From: Cloeon dipterum
Taxonomy: Eukaryota; Arthropoda; Insecta; Ephemeroptera; Baetidae
Length of the DNA: 64,000 bases
NCBI RefSeq assembly: GCF_949628265.1
Contig: NC_088787.1
Location: 37,064,844-37,128,843, forward strand
Direction of reading: 5' to 3'
A program made the position numbers and the translations under genes. Positions 20,342-31,676 of this stretch are shown piece after piece. The notes under the pieces were generated by a model. That model was not told the DNA's origin, ran no database searches, and worked only from the letters and a program-made list of their open reading frames with translations. Position 1 is the first letter of the stretch. Each line of letters opens with the position of its first letter.

Positions 20342-23300
20342 TCATCTGAAAATTATAGATCTTGCCCTTTTTGGAAGGTCTGCCCGCTTTTTTATTGACG
20401 CCGCAAACCGCTTCAGGCTGTGCTGTCGACGTCGTTGGTGTAGAACCATCCTGTTCCTGGCGCTCAGATGAGATTGCTGTCGGAGATGTAGCCAGCAGTG
20501 GAGCAGTCTCAGCAGTCTCTCCCAAAAGCCGACTCTGCTCTTGGCGAAATGGGCTTTTGACCCAACGAGAATGGCCAGCTCCTTCACCCGGGACACCATC
20601 ACATTCACACGGTTCGGTTCCCTCAAGAATCCAAGGCCATGTGACTGCACTCCGGTATCACTTAGGTCGCTACGTACCAGTGAGACGATGACTACCGGAC
20701 GTTCTTGTCCAATAATCTCGTCCACTGTGTACGTAGGGATGGTTGGAGGCAGCATCTCCCTGAGCAGCACCTGGAAAAACAACAGTTTTTTAGAGACCCA
20801 AACTTTTGCAAGTCTATTGCACAAACTACCTGCTTCCTATTTGAAAAATGCGATCACTCGAGGTTTTTTTCATGTTGAATATATTTAAAACCAGGCTTCA
20901 TTCTCGTTGTCAATACCTGCTTCCTGTACGGTGATAGGACTGTGATGAGTCTGTGCGGGATGACTGAGCTGAGGAACTGGACGAGTCGGACCCTCATTTC
21001 AGCCTCCCCTACGTTGTTCAGCGACGACATCAGGAAGTCGCGCTCCATCCGGCTGGTGTGGTCCACCCAGTAGAGAGGGTTGGCATCAACGTCCAGTCCT
21101 ACTTCTCTCAGTTCGTGCCGCAGACGCAATGTCTCGCCTTCAACGATCAAGTCCCGAGCAGGAGTTTGAAAACAAAATAATGTAAATGCAACCAAATATC
21201 TTCGTCCAACTCTGCTTACCATCAATCCGTGATAAAATAAGGCAGAAACTCCTCTCACCAACCTTGGGTGCGCCCGATAGTTCACGGTCAGCGAAACACC
21301 CAATCCCACCTTTGGCACGATTCTGAAACAAACTTATCATTAATTTTAAGTTGTTAATTTTCGCATTGCAATTCACCCGTCATCCTGCAATTAGTCACTA
21401 TCTGCTAACACGTCGAAGAAACTGTATTGCCCATCTAGCAGCTCAGCGATTTTGCTGGACGAGCGGGGTCTGAGCTGCATACGGTCTCCTGCTGCAACAG
21501 TCTGCACCACCTCACCGTTGCATGCCATTGCTGCAAAAGCATCACTAGCCGGCATATATCCGGCTTCGTCCAGCTGTCAAAAATATTTTTAAAAAGACCG
21601 TCTGATTGAGAAGTGACTCTTCCTTACCAGCAGCATGAGCGGTGGGCGATTCCTCTCCCCGAGCGACATGGAAATTCTGGCCACTGAGATGGGTGTTCCG
21701 ACAACTACACTGGTCGTGCTGTGATACACCATCCTTGTGGCACGTTGCGACATTCCACTGAGGGCATCGTTCCTCCTTAGGTAGTCTTGCTCGGAGAGAA
21801 GACGCACGATCATGTGATCATCCAGCCCAGCACGCACAAGCCTCTCAGTCATTGACCGGACTGCCACGTTCGTTGGAACAAAAAAAAAGACCCTAGAAAG
21901 CATAAATGATTATTCAGCAGTCAATATAACCTACAACCCACAATGCATCAAGTCCACTTCTTTCTTGGTAATGCCTGGCAACCTGGACGACAACCTCATC
22001 CAGGGTGGCCGTTTTTCCTGTACCAGGAGGTCCCACCAACAAGTAAATGGTGTGTGGCTGCCTATGCTCGAGCATTTTATAGACGGCCCTTCTCTGGTCA
22101 CCATTGAGCATTCCTTTGTAAAAACCATCCCCTTTGGTGGTCGTCAGAAACCTTGAATGAATTTGACAAATTAATTAATAAAACAAATATTATTTTGGTA
22201 TCCACTCACAATTGGTAATCCACGGGCTGCACTTTGCAGGCCACCGCCGATGAAATGGTCTTTCAGGGCTGAGAGGGCATCAATGCTACCAGTCACCTTC
22301 AGCTTGAACGCCACCAACGTCGCTAGGAATTCCAGCTCTACCGGTTGCCTTCGCATAGTCAGCAGCATATCTCGGTGCTTCAGTTCACACCCGTCTCCCT
22401 CCATTAGGGTCACTGTCCCATTGTCGAGTCTTGAAACGAGCAGCTTGCCTGTACAGATAAAAGAAATATATTTTAAAGGTCAAGGAGGAACGTATCTCTT
22501 CTATTACCTAATTTCCGACGCCCTTTGACCAGTCGGACCATGCACCACTCCCCCATAGTTGATTCCAGGCACAAGTTGCGTTCTGGGGAGAGCAGGTAGT
22601 CCAGGCTAGCCAACCACGTGGCTCTGTCCCCGCCATGTCCAGGGTTGGTATAGGAAATAAGGGCCTTCCCAGATGCACCTTCAAGAAGTGTCACTTTCTT
22701 GGCCAAGTCCAGGTAAATGCAGGCTAGAATTCTAAAAAGAAATCATCAAATTAATTGAACAGTATATTCAAAACAACTCACTGAAAAAAATTTGAGCATT
22801 AGCAAAGTGAATAAGTCAATGATAAAAATAATTCTTTTGCTAGGGAAAGCTGAGAATAATTTTTGGGGGTGATTGGGCACGTCAATCCGGAGGAATAGTG
22901 TTTTGCGCAGACACGGCAAGGTCGGTGACAAACTCCCTTGCAACACCTTGAAAGAACAATCAGAATCACAAGTGTGCTCAAGAGAACAATAAAATAATTC
23001 TTTATGCGGGGAAAACAAATGCGAAAAATATTTGGGGGCAAATGGGGGCCATCAATCCGTAATAAAAGATGATTTGAGGCTGACAATTCTCGCCTCACCG
23101 CCTTGCCCTCCTCCTGGAGCCGGTGCTGCCAACCGGGGAGGTGCCAACGACTGCTTTTGCTGTGCCAAACACCAGCTGAGTGTTATATGGTGCTCCAGCA
23201 CACACAGCACAATGCGCGCTTGCTGCGCGCACTGTTTTCACTCTTCAGAAAGCATCAACGCAGGCCGGACGGCGCCCAAACTCCGGACACAGCTGCCTAA

Positions 23301-24128
23301 CACTGGCGGCTGGCATGACAGGGCATGGTCGGCGGCAAACTCCCTTTCAACGCCTTGAAAACCAAATCAGAATAACAAGTGTGCACAAGAGAACAATAAA
23401 AATGATCCTTTTGGCGGGGAAAACAAATGCGAAAAAATATTTGGGGGCAAGTGGGGGCCATCAATCCGCAAAACAAGGTGACTTGAAACTGACAATTCTC
23501 GCCTCATCTCCGTCACTGAACTGCAAAAGCCAATTCAAAATAATTAATTTGGGCAAAATTTGGCGCTTCATTCTAGAGGCAGCTATGTGATAGCAGGGCC
23601 AGGGTAAACCTAGACATTTCAACATTGCGAGCATATAAACCAATAACGTTTTTACTCACCTTGGCATTGTCATCTTACGATCCATGTCCAGCAGCCAGTT
23701 TTCCATTCCAATCAGTGTCATGTGGTTTTCCATGCTGTGGGACAATGTTATGAGCTTCATACACTTATTACATTTTAAAATACTTACTCGTACGTGGTGC
23801 TAATCTCAGATTCCACTTGCATGATGCTGTCCGGGGTTGGTAGGATGTCATGCAAGGCTACACTTCGGCGACTCACAAACAAGAGCTGCCCTTCATGCGT
23901 TGCTCTATCAGTCGTGTCAAGAATGTGGGATTGCCACTGCCTTTCTCGGCAGCAGCTGTTCGTGTCAAGAAAGCTTTCTTCATGCTCAGGCAAAGGACTG
24001 AAAGAATCGCAAATTAGTAAAAATAACTTATGAGTAAACAAACACTCCGATCTGAACATAATGATATGGGGGACTCACCCTTTTCGCCCACACACATTAT
24101 GCATGTGGAGAAGGAGGTAAGCTAGCAT
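20342..24128 (-). pseudogene. MOV10/SDE3-like SF1 RNA helicase, decayed, about 11 exons
   Basis: Minus-strand exons: 24128-24079, 23997-23788, 23734-23660, 22731-22508, 22448-22210, 22151-21931, 21892-21628, 21573-21377, 21322-21230, about 21170-20917 and 20770-20342, most with GT/AG borders and matching phases. Visible motifs in order: Walker A LVGPPGTGKT (22000s), VPTNVAVRS, motif II DEAGYM, motif III VAAGDRMQL, VNYRAHPRL, TVLSPYRKQ, motif V DEIIGQERPVVIV and motif VI EPNRVNVMVSR. These order as in UPF1-like helicases, closest to MOV10 (DEAG box, NYR-HP). Lesions: an in-frame TAA at 21391-21393, phase mismatches at 22210/22151 and at a T9 run near 21885, and a lost acceptor near 21170. Near 20500 another frame takes over with an AT-hook-like KKAGRPSKKGK. 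Family roles include RNA silencing; activity here is unlikely. Confidence 0.72.
22826..23520. repeat. Imperfect tandem repeat within a helicase intron
   Basis: About 22905-23092 and 23320-23515 share long stretches: GGTCGGYRRCAAACTCCCTT, then AACACCTTGAAA or AACGCCTTGAAA, CAAGTGTGC, AAGAGAACAATAAAA, GGGGAAAACAAATGCG, TATTTGGGGGCAA, GGGGGCCATCAATCCG and CTGACAATTCTCGCCTCA. A shorter third copy sits near 22830-22890. The unit is about 415 bp. It fills most of the only long intron of the gene. Confidence 0.6.
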
Positions 24129-24357
24129 CGAGTGTGCACGCAAAGAATCTGTCTCTGCTGTATTCCTGCCTCCGGGCGTTTTTTCAGGTTCACCGGGCCG
24201 GCGAGCCCCCTGGCGAAGCTTTTTTATCACCCCCGCCGACCTTGTCGCGCGGAGGTGACCCTGAATACTGCCCAGTTGATTGGAAAATAGCTAAATCAAG
24301 TTTTCCCATTGACTGCCCAATCGCTGGAGAAATTCCTAGAGAGACGTTTGAATAGAA

Positions 24358-24741
24358 GTGACGAGGATTCCATTTAAAACCCTCGTGACTCTGATCTCTG
24401 GAATTCGATCGACCACCTGGACCACTGTAAATGCCAGAGATGCCACCCTCGAAATGTTTTTTTGTGACATGGCCGGCCGCAAGAATGCTGTTTTTATCAA
24501 ATGTTCCGACTGCCCGCTAGAATTTCACAGAACATGCCTTCGCAAATTCACAAAAATTAGGGAGAAAGAGGTTAATGAATACAAGAAGAAAAATAATTTC
24601 AGCTGCTGGTCATGCTCCGTGCCAATGCTAAACGATTCCTTCTGGAGCGTTCCCGAACCGCTGTGTCAGGGGTTTCCTGACGATATTACGACCAATATTA
24701 TTGTTACCGATATAACCGATGTTTTACTATTGGGCGCCTAA
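24358..24741 (+). CDS. CR1-type ORF1 fragment with PHD-like finger
   Basis: Open frame of about 127 codons. The sequence MFFCDMAGRKN, FIKCSDCPLEFHRTCL and NFSCWSCSVPML gives a Cys/His spacing like the PHD or PHD-like finger found in ORF1 of CR1/L2-type elements. The finger probably binds nucleic acid or chromatin. The first Cys pair is incomplete, and no downstream esterase or RNA-binding region was seen before ORF2, so the ORF1 seems short or degraded. A non-coding stretch of about 240 bp precedes ORF2. Confidence 0.5.
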   Translation: MTRIPFKTLVTLISGIRSTTWTTVNARDATLEMFFCDMAGRKNAVFIKCSDCPLEFHRTCLRKFTKIREKEVNEYKKKNNFSCWSCSVPMLNDSFWSVPEPLCQGFPDDITTNIIVTDITDVLLLGA

Positions 24742-24987
24742 AGGGGAGAGCATAGGGGGAGGAGCTAAAATCCTAAAACTACCCTGCACGGGAGAAACCA
24801 CACACTCTCCAGCCTGGATCCAGACGCAGACGACCTGGCTCGCTCTCCCCCTAGCTCAGCCCTAGAGGTAGCCGTTTTGTATCTCTTGCGACGACCTCCC
24901 GCTTCAATAAACCACCCCAGGTATGGTGCTCAAAGCCACAACCCTTCTTTGCTACATCGACGCATTAGACCCTTTAGAGGTTAGGCT

Positions 24988-27859
24988 ATGAGGATAGGCT
25001 CGCTCTACTCGTTAAGACACGGCGCTGCTGACACGCTGCATCCAACCCGAGCACGTAGTTCACAGCACCAGCAAAATAATAAAAAAGCAGCAGCGATTTT
25101 GTGCTTTAACGCCCGTTCTTTAAAAAACAGAAAAAGGGCTGCTGAAATTGCTGCTCTCTTAGAGTGCCATCCTGCTGACATTCTCGCTATTAATGAGACC
25201 TGGTTGACGCCTGATATTTCCGACCACGAGGTGATCCCCACTGACTACGTTGTGCTGCGGAAGGACAGAACTGGCGGCCGCAGACCAGCAGGTGGCGTCC
25301 TGCTGGCCATTCTTCCGCACCTTCTGCCGCGCCGACAGACACAGCTCGAGACCACTGCTGAGGCCGTTTGGGCCAAGGATACGGTCTCGAATTTGCGGTT
25401 CCTCATCGCCTCGGTGTACAGAGCACCAAACTGTACGCCGGAGCAAAACGATGAGTTGCTTCGCCCGCTTGCGCTGGCCGCCGAGCAGCAGCACAACTAC
25501 GACGCTTGCTTTGTCATGGTCGATTTCAATTTGGAAGTGGACTGGAACAACGAGATGCCGCTGCCGAGAGCTGCACCTGCTGAACAAATCGTCGATGCCT
25601 ATGATAATTTATCCTTTGCGCATCTGATAAAAAACGCAATGAGAACCACGGCCACGAGCGAGAAGACCATCGACTTGTTCCTATGCGACACACCGAATCT
25701 AGTCTCCACGAGCGAGGTTATCGCCGGCGTTAGCGACCACGACGCGTTGCTGATCGGCCTCAAGGTGGACTCCCGCCGCCCGCCACCTGTGTCTATGACG
25801 CTTCCGGACTGGCGGCGTGCCCACTGGCCGGCTCTCAACGACCAACTCGCGGTGAAGTTGCAAGAAGTGACGGAAGAAGATGACCTCGCGGAAGCCTGGT
25901 CAGCCTGGAAGACAGTGCTGTTAGAATGCGTCGCGGAGTGCGTGCCAACCAGAAGGACGCGATCAAAGAGGAAGCTGCTCCCCTGGCTCAACAAAAATCT
26001 TGAAAAGCTAATTAAAATTAAAGATGATCTGTTCACGCAGTGGATGAGAGAGAAAACCAATGAGACGAGAAGCATTTTTGAGACGGCGAGAAAGGCGACC
26101 CAAGGCGCTGTCAGACTGGCTAAAGACCGCTGGTTTTGGATTCTCGGCCGTGGACCACAAGGGGCAGCTGTGTTCATGAAATTCATTCATTCATTCGATT
26201 AACACGACTACTTTTTCAGCTGACGGCCGTATTTTCAGTGAGCCTGCAGCCGTCGCTAGCCAATTTCTCGCCACTTTCAAGCAGATCTTCTCGCCAGCAG
26301 GCACTGATTTTCCGTTCGTGCGCCACGCGCCCGTCCAAAATGAGAAGCTGAGCAAGCTGCATATCACGGCGAGCGAGGTCAGCGCCTTGCTGCACGTCCT
26401 GGACGCCAAAAGTGCCGCAGGACCGGACGGCATCCCTGCAGTGCTGCTCAAAAACTGCGCTGAGACGATCTGCCCCAGCCTCGCCCACATTTACAACCTT
26501 CCGCTGCGGACACGCGACTTGCCGGCCGACTGGAAGTGTGCAGCGGTGACGCCGATCCCAAAAGAAGGTAACAAAAATGATTTCAATAATTACCGCCCCA
26601 TCAGCGTCACCTCGCTCGTTGGAAAACTCTTGGAGAAGCACGTCCGCAAGCAGCTTGCAGCCTTCTTTGAGAGGATAAATTCCCTGCCAGACTGCCAGCA
26701 CGGCTTCCGCGAGCGGCGCTCGTGCACGACAATGTTGCTGAAAACCCTGGACAACTGGACTGCGGCCCTCGACAGCAACAGCGGGCAACACGTGCACGCA
26801 GTTTTCCTTGACTGAGCGAAAGCTTCTGACAGGGTTCCACATCAGCGGCTACTGTCAAAGCTTCATCACCATGGTGTTGACGGCGAGGTCCTCGGGTGGC
26901 TGAAAAACTTCCTCGTTGGCCGCAGCCAGTTCGTGCGTTTCGGCGGCGCACGAAGCGAACCATGTGAGGTCACGAGCGGCGTCATCCAGGGCAGCGTGCT
27001 GGGGCCGCTGCTCTTCAACATCTACGTGTCCGACCTGCCTGCAGCCCTGAACACTAACCTGAAGCAATACGCCGACGACTGCACCGTGTTCAGGGTAGTG
27101 AGCTGCCAAGACGACGTCGACGAACTGCAGGACGACCTCGCCCTCGTCGACATCTGGTGCACCAACAACGGCATGCAGCTGAACGCCAAGAAATGCGTCG
27201 CGATGGATATCTCGCGCGCGCGCCAGCCGTGCACGCCCCAGTATACGATTGGCGGCGTGGCGCTCGACTACGTCTGCACGCAGCGCCTCCTTGGCGTCCA
27301 TATCGCGAGAGATCTGCGCTGGAACCACCATGTCGACGTCCAGCGAAAGAAAGCAGCGCGTACTCTTGGATTCGTGGCCCGCAATTTGCGTGGCTGCACG
27401 CAGAGAGTGAAAAGGATGGCGTACCTGACTCTCGTGAAGCCTAAGTTGTTTTACGGGACTCCGGCGTTGCACCCCTGGACCAATGCAAACATCGGGAAGA
27501 TGGTTAGAACCCAGAACAGAGCCCTCCATTTCATCCACGGTCGCCACGTCCCGCCACCTGAGAAGCAGAACATGCTGTCCGTGCCGGCCCAACTTGGCTA
27601 CAACGACCTGCTATTTTTCAAGAAGAATCTTTGTGGCCTCACTGATTACGACGCAATGGCGCGCATCACCGAGGGCCGCGTGCACCGTGGCGACGACCCG
27701 CTGCATCCACGGCTGCAACAGCCACCAGCGCGCACCGAACTCGGCCAGTGTGTGTTTGATTTTCGAGTCATCGCTTTTTGGAATGCTGCACCACCTGCAT
27801 TGAAAGACTGTTCAGCGGCACAGTTTCCTTCCAAGTGTAAGGCGTATGTGAGTGCGTGA
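24988..27859 (+). pseudogene. CR1-like ORF2: APE endonuclease and reverse transcriptase
   Basis: Endonuclease: LCFNARSLKNR, LAINETWL, then VMVDFNLEVDW and VSDHDALLIG, the apurinic-endonuclease order (an N of the GDFN motif is retained but G is V). After a frame change near 26190 (MKFIHSFD then SADGRIF), the reverse transcriptase follows: AAGPDGIPAVLLKNC, NYRPISVTSLVGKLLEK, CQHGFRERRSC, IQGSVLGPLLFN and catalytic QYADDCTVF. A TGA at about 26813-26815 replaces the Trp of the LDWAKA-type motif. The C-terminal part to TGA 27859 is intact. The CR1/L2 clade is inferred from VPHQRLLSKLHHHGV and LGPLLFNIYV. Confidence 0.8.
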
Positions 27860-27960
27860 TTCTAGTGCAGCTTAATTCCCCTCCTTTCAAGGCCCATTCC
27901 GGCTCTGCCCTCCTGGGTAGAGTTTTAGCGAGATGTTTGCCAGGAATGGTGCCTTTTCTC

Positions 27961-28434
27961 ACTGTGATTTATATCTTTATTTTTTGACAATTCCTTTTTT
28001 TTAACATGTATGTACATATCTTTTGGTGAGAATAAACAAGCAATCATCACCAACAAATTGTTACAAACACTTGTAATAAAGGCAATAGCGAAATTAGCAA
28101 ACACGTAAATTGTGTACAATGATTGATTAATTTTTATTTTTGTAAAAACATCTTTCCTTTCTTACCCTCTCTTCTTTGATTATTGCTTGTATTTTGTATT
28201 TGTGCGAGTGAAGTGATTATGTGCAAAACTGTGCGAAAGTGAACTTGTGTGCAGCACGAGTGCGACAGCCCAGCGACCAGCTGCTTCGCCCTCCCAATTT
28301 CTCCACCTTCGATAGGTGCCGCAGGGGGGTTAGCCTGAGCTAGCCCACGGTAGGTCAGGGAACAACAAATCAGATGGCCCAAAATCACCGACGAGAGCGC
28401 ACGTGACCTGAGCAGGGTGCGTCTCTCATTGCAG
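27961..28434. other. Gap, no supported gene
   Basis: AT-rich flank to about 28200, then more balanced sequence up to an acceptor CTCTCATTGCAG at 28434. Apart from the acceptor, no feature is supported. Confidence 0.4.
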
Positions 28435-28865
28435 ACAACGAGATCTTACGATTTCGGATTCGACGTTAAATTCACTCCAAAGTCAGGAATTGTAAGTAAA
28501 CATTTGCTTTTCCAACTTTTGGGATTCTCCTTTTGGGCTTCCGCCAGTGGTTGCTTCGGGCACCACAATTATTTCAAAGAGCTATTCTGATGTTCCCTCG
28601 TCCACCACCCTGTAGGTCTCCCTCGTGGCCAGTCCCTGTCAGGAGTCCCTGGTCCACGTGGAGCCCAACCGAGGCGTCATATCGGCGGCCACGCGCACGT
28701 CACCCGCGCGCGCCGTGACCTTTGCCAAACCCATGGTCAACCGGTGGACAAGACCAGCCTGGAGAGAGCGGCAGCATCGACAACTTTGTGGATTTCTTTC
28801 TGAAGGAGCGGCAGCTACGTAGACGGAGCAGCCATCGCGCCAACACCCGAGAAGAGGAAGTGTGA
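28435..28865 (+). CDS. Last two exons of an unknown gene, one frameshift
   Basis: Exon 28435-28491 (TTRSYDFGFDVKFTPKSGI) is bounded by CTCATTGCAG and GTAAGT, both phase 0. Exon 28616 onward begins after CCCTGTAG in the same phase (VSLVASPCQESLVHVEPN, then PARAVTFAKPM). From about 28735 another frame is clearly the coding one (GESGSIDNFVDFFLKERQL, then SHRANTREEEV) and ends at TGA 28863-28865. A single extra base near CCCATGG at 28728-28735 would explain the switch. GC content is far above the flanks, as expected of coding sequence. I do not recognise the protein; upstream exons are not identified. Confidence 0.45.
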
Positions 28866-29509
28866 TAAGTACTCCTATTAATGTTGCGTCTATATATCTT
28901 TCTGTATTGCATTTCTTTATATTTGTAATTCCCCTACTAACAACTTCCATTTTTTTAATGTGAATTCGCTTGATCATAAAACAACAGACAAACCCCCAAA
29001 CAACACGCCAAATTTCTATTGTTCTTATTTGCATACAGATTGTTGTTTTCCAGTCAAATAATAACAATCAGCGACTATAATTCCGTTAAATTCCTTTGTG
29101 TCATTTTTTTGCGATATTCCTCACTATATCTATTTTCCTGGAAGGGCATGGAAGAACTTAAGTGACCTTTGGTTTAGAGTCATAATTAAAGTTAAGATTA
29201 ACTTTAATTTTGACGCAGATTTTTTGAATAAATAAATTTTGTTAATTTTTCTCAAATTAACTTGCATCCTATAAACATTTTTACAGCACACTAGGTGTTG
29301 TGACAAAACACTCCGATCTGAACTTCAATTTGAATGTTGTCACCGGATTTAAACCAACATGCCTGGCTGAGAAGCAACATTTTTGATCCAAAAATTAAAT
29401 AAAACACTAATTAACCTGACCTAGTGACCTGCAGACACACGCTAGCACTGCTAAGCACTCTTGCCGACCGAGATTTTGCAAGAGGTAATAAAATAAAGGC
29501 AACACTTAC
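28866..29509. other. AT-rich spacer with a short duplicated motif
   Basis: No coding support. AAACACTCCGATCTGAAC occurs at about 29307-29324 and also at about 24038-24055, inside a helicase intron on the other side of the CR1 insertion. Confidence 0.4.
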
Positions 29510-29562
29510 CTTATCAAAGCCCTCAAGGTGCTCATTGGCGCACCTCCTTCTGTTGCGTTCAT
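29510..29562 (-). CDS. Possible first exon of the minus-strand helicase gene
   Basis: An ATG at 29562 on the minus strand opens MNATEGGAPMSTLRALIR, and a perfect donor (AAG|GTAAGTG) follows at 29509. The exon is 53 nt, phase 2. The nearest downstream minus-strand exon is the helicase piece at 24128, beyond the CR1 element, so this may be its start, with a large intron created by the insertion. The link is inference. A standalone unrelated exon or chance ATG plus donor is possible. Confidence 0.3.
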
Positions 29563-30670
29563 TTTTCTCGACCTGAAGGGAGGTAACCCACCACAGGGTC
29601 CCAGTTGAAAGTGGGTGGAATTTCGTCCATTCCGTATTCGATTGGCACCTTTTTATCGGAATTTATCCACGAAATGCGTATAATGTTGTGAGCACAAACA
29701 AGCTACGCGGAGAGCACATGCGACAAAACCAATATGGCCGCTGGGTAAGGGACGCTCACTTCACAAAGCGGAATGAAAATCACGATTTTACCGGTTAGGC
29801 GGCCGGTGAATGGTCGGCGAAACCAAACATTGGCTCCGCCCTCATCGCTGACGTGCCAACCTAACAAAGTTCGAAAATGCGCGCTTAACACGACGTGTTT
29901 ATTTTTTGACCGATGCTACAAGAGTCTGTCACTTATAGCATCTTTTTCGTCACTTGTAGCATCTGTTGTGCTTCTTGTAGCTTCTAAACAAACGATGCCA
30001 GAAGTAAAAAAAATATGTCAACAGTTGCTATAAGTGACGAAAAGGAGGTAAGAAGTGACGTTAGCGAAATACTGGCATCCTATCAACATTTTAACAGCAC
30101 ATTAGCTGTTGTGATAATTTATCACCTCAAATACCCTCTTGGTTGACAAAAAAACTCATGAACAAAACCAAAAATATAAATTAAAATAATTGTGACATAA
30201 ATTTTGAAATCATGAAGCAACAAAGTTAAAATATTGTGCAAAAGAGAATGAATTTCACGTTTACAAGAAATGCGATTTTATGTTAGTGATTCACGTAGAA
30301 ATTTAATTTCATGTTTTCGCTATATCAAAAATTATGTTCACGTCATACTGCGATGTTACGAAAATAATAGAATTTTCTCCCTGAAATTTCTTGGAGTGCA
30401 GGCACTTACCAAATCCGGTCCACTAGAACGCGACAGGCAGCCAAACCAGCGGTACGCCCAGCAGTTTCGCGTAAACCGCGACCAAAACCAAGGACATGCA
30501 ACAAATTTTGACCAGCAAGGCAAATTATACTATCCGAAAGTGCACCAAATACACTAACACAAATGGCAGCACGGCCGATCGTTTGTCTCGAGAGTCGCCG
30601 GTTTTTCGCGAGAGTCGCCGGCGCCGCGGTCGAGTTTTAACACGTTCAGACGTGCATAAATCTACCCTTT
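29563..30670. promoter_or_regulatory. Intergenic region with inverted CACTTATAGCA motifs
   Basis: GTCACTTATAGCATCTTTTTCGTCACTTGTAGCATC (about 29928-29965) carries two direct copies of a CACTT(A/G)TAGCATC motif. A third, CTTGTAGCTTC, is at about 29976. The sequence GTTGCTATAAGTGACGAAAAGG at about 30023-30044 is the inverse. Such clustered motifs upstream of a candidate first exon may be regulatory. The remainder to 30670 shows no supported gene. Confidence 0.35.
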
Positions 30671-30735
30671 AGCTCATCACTCTTTATTGGCAATATAATC
30701 AGTTGATATCTTGAAGGACCACCAGAGGCCCGTCA

Positions 30736-31218
30736 TCACTCATCTGTAACAGAGAAAAAGGCACGACTGTTACTTCAGTGCCAGAACCTGAAAAACGCAT
30801 CAATTACTCACCTAAAGCACAATTAAGGTCGTTTAAATCCCACGTAAGAAACTTGTAATTGGGTTCGTTTCTGCCCTTCTGGCCAATCAGCTGAAACATC
30901 ACCACCTAAAGCAATAAAAAAATACGGGTTAAGAAACAGTAAAACGAACGTACCGCCAATCTCGAAACCACTTCGAAACCGATGGCGCCGATGGACAAGC
31001 GGGTGATTGCGTCGAACACCCTGCAGGCGTTGAAAGTGTCCAGCCCGGTGGTCGTCAGTGATTCCAAAGAGCGCGACGACACGTACGCCATAGCCTGCAC
31101 GATGAGATCAATCTCGACAGGGCAGGAGGACGCGCTGTGAAGGTACATCGCGAACTTGACGTGAAGCTGGCGCAAGAAGTTCATCTGATCGTGATGTCTT
31201 TCTGCCCACGTGAGGAAT
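30736..31218 (-). CDS. Three-exon C-terminal gene piece, unknown
   Basis: Exons 31218-30954, 30905-30812 and 30743-30736 are joined through GTACGT..CTTTAG and GTGAGT..TTACAG introns of 48 and 68 bp. With the incoming phase 2 the total (2+265+94+8 = 369) closes to a stop. The sequence includes RFLTWAERHHDQMNFLRQLH, SSRSLESLTTTGLD, VFDAITRLSIGAIGF, VVMFQLIGQKGRNEP and a short end NCALDE. It is GC-rich like real coding sequence, with alternating hydrophobic segments. No family was recognised. It lies just downstream, on the same strand, of the recombinase-like gene and could be its 3' part. Confidence 0.5.
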
Positions 31219-31250
31219 CTACAGCAATGCTGGATGGGTAGAAAACCGAA

Positions 31251-31676
31251 TTAAACATATACCGTTGTCTCCCGGAGGGCACGGCACCTGGAGATGCAGA
31301 CGGCGCAACGATCGTACGAGGCCCCTGGAGCAGAGGTGCTCTCATCACACGGCGCCTGTCTCCGCCACGGGCACAAGAGCGTCGCCTTGCTCAATGCCGG
31401 CGGCACGTTCTCATCGATGATGCAACCGAGGTGGCCTGCGACGACGCCTGGGACGACGCCAGCAACGACTTGTCCGCGGAAACGAGGATGGAGGCGGCAA
31501 CGCCCAAAAACGATGATGCTTCGCCAGATGCCGTCATGTCGGTGTTGGTCGAGTCCTTTACCAGCATCGAATGCCGAGCAGTCGACGCATCCCAGATTTA
31601 GCAGTTCGTCCTCGCGATAGATGACGCGTACATGCCGGTTGTCGTCTCCGCAAAACCGTGTCGACGAAATGCGCAA
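31251..31676 (-). other. Possible coding exon, frame uncertain
   Basis: GC-rich, low in stops, and ending at a GTATATG donor-like site near 31257. One frame has cysteine spacing (CPWRRQAPC, CAVCISRC); another has an Ala/Ser-rich stretch. I cannot decide which frame is coding. The opposite-strand readings at 31294-31951 are probably shadows. Confidence 0.25.

Larger units (their letters stand above)
24130..27960 (+). mobile_element. CR1-like non-LTR retrotransposon, nearly full length
   Basis: The plus-strand element carries a PHD-like ORF1 and an ORF2 with endonuclease and reverse transcriptase. It lies next to the 24128-24079 exon of the minus-strand helicase relic. The boundaries are approximate: the 5' end is set by the exon, and the 3' end is near 27960, where AT-rich flank begins. 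No clear tail repeat was found. It is broken by one frame change and one stop. Confidence 0.75.

Noticed and set aside
25005..27592. Long minus-strand ORFs antisense to the CR1-like ORF2
   Set aside because: GC-rich coding sequence leaves open shadow frames; the plus strand has the reverse transcriptase motifs.
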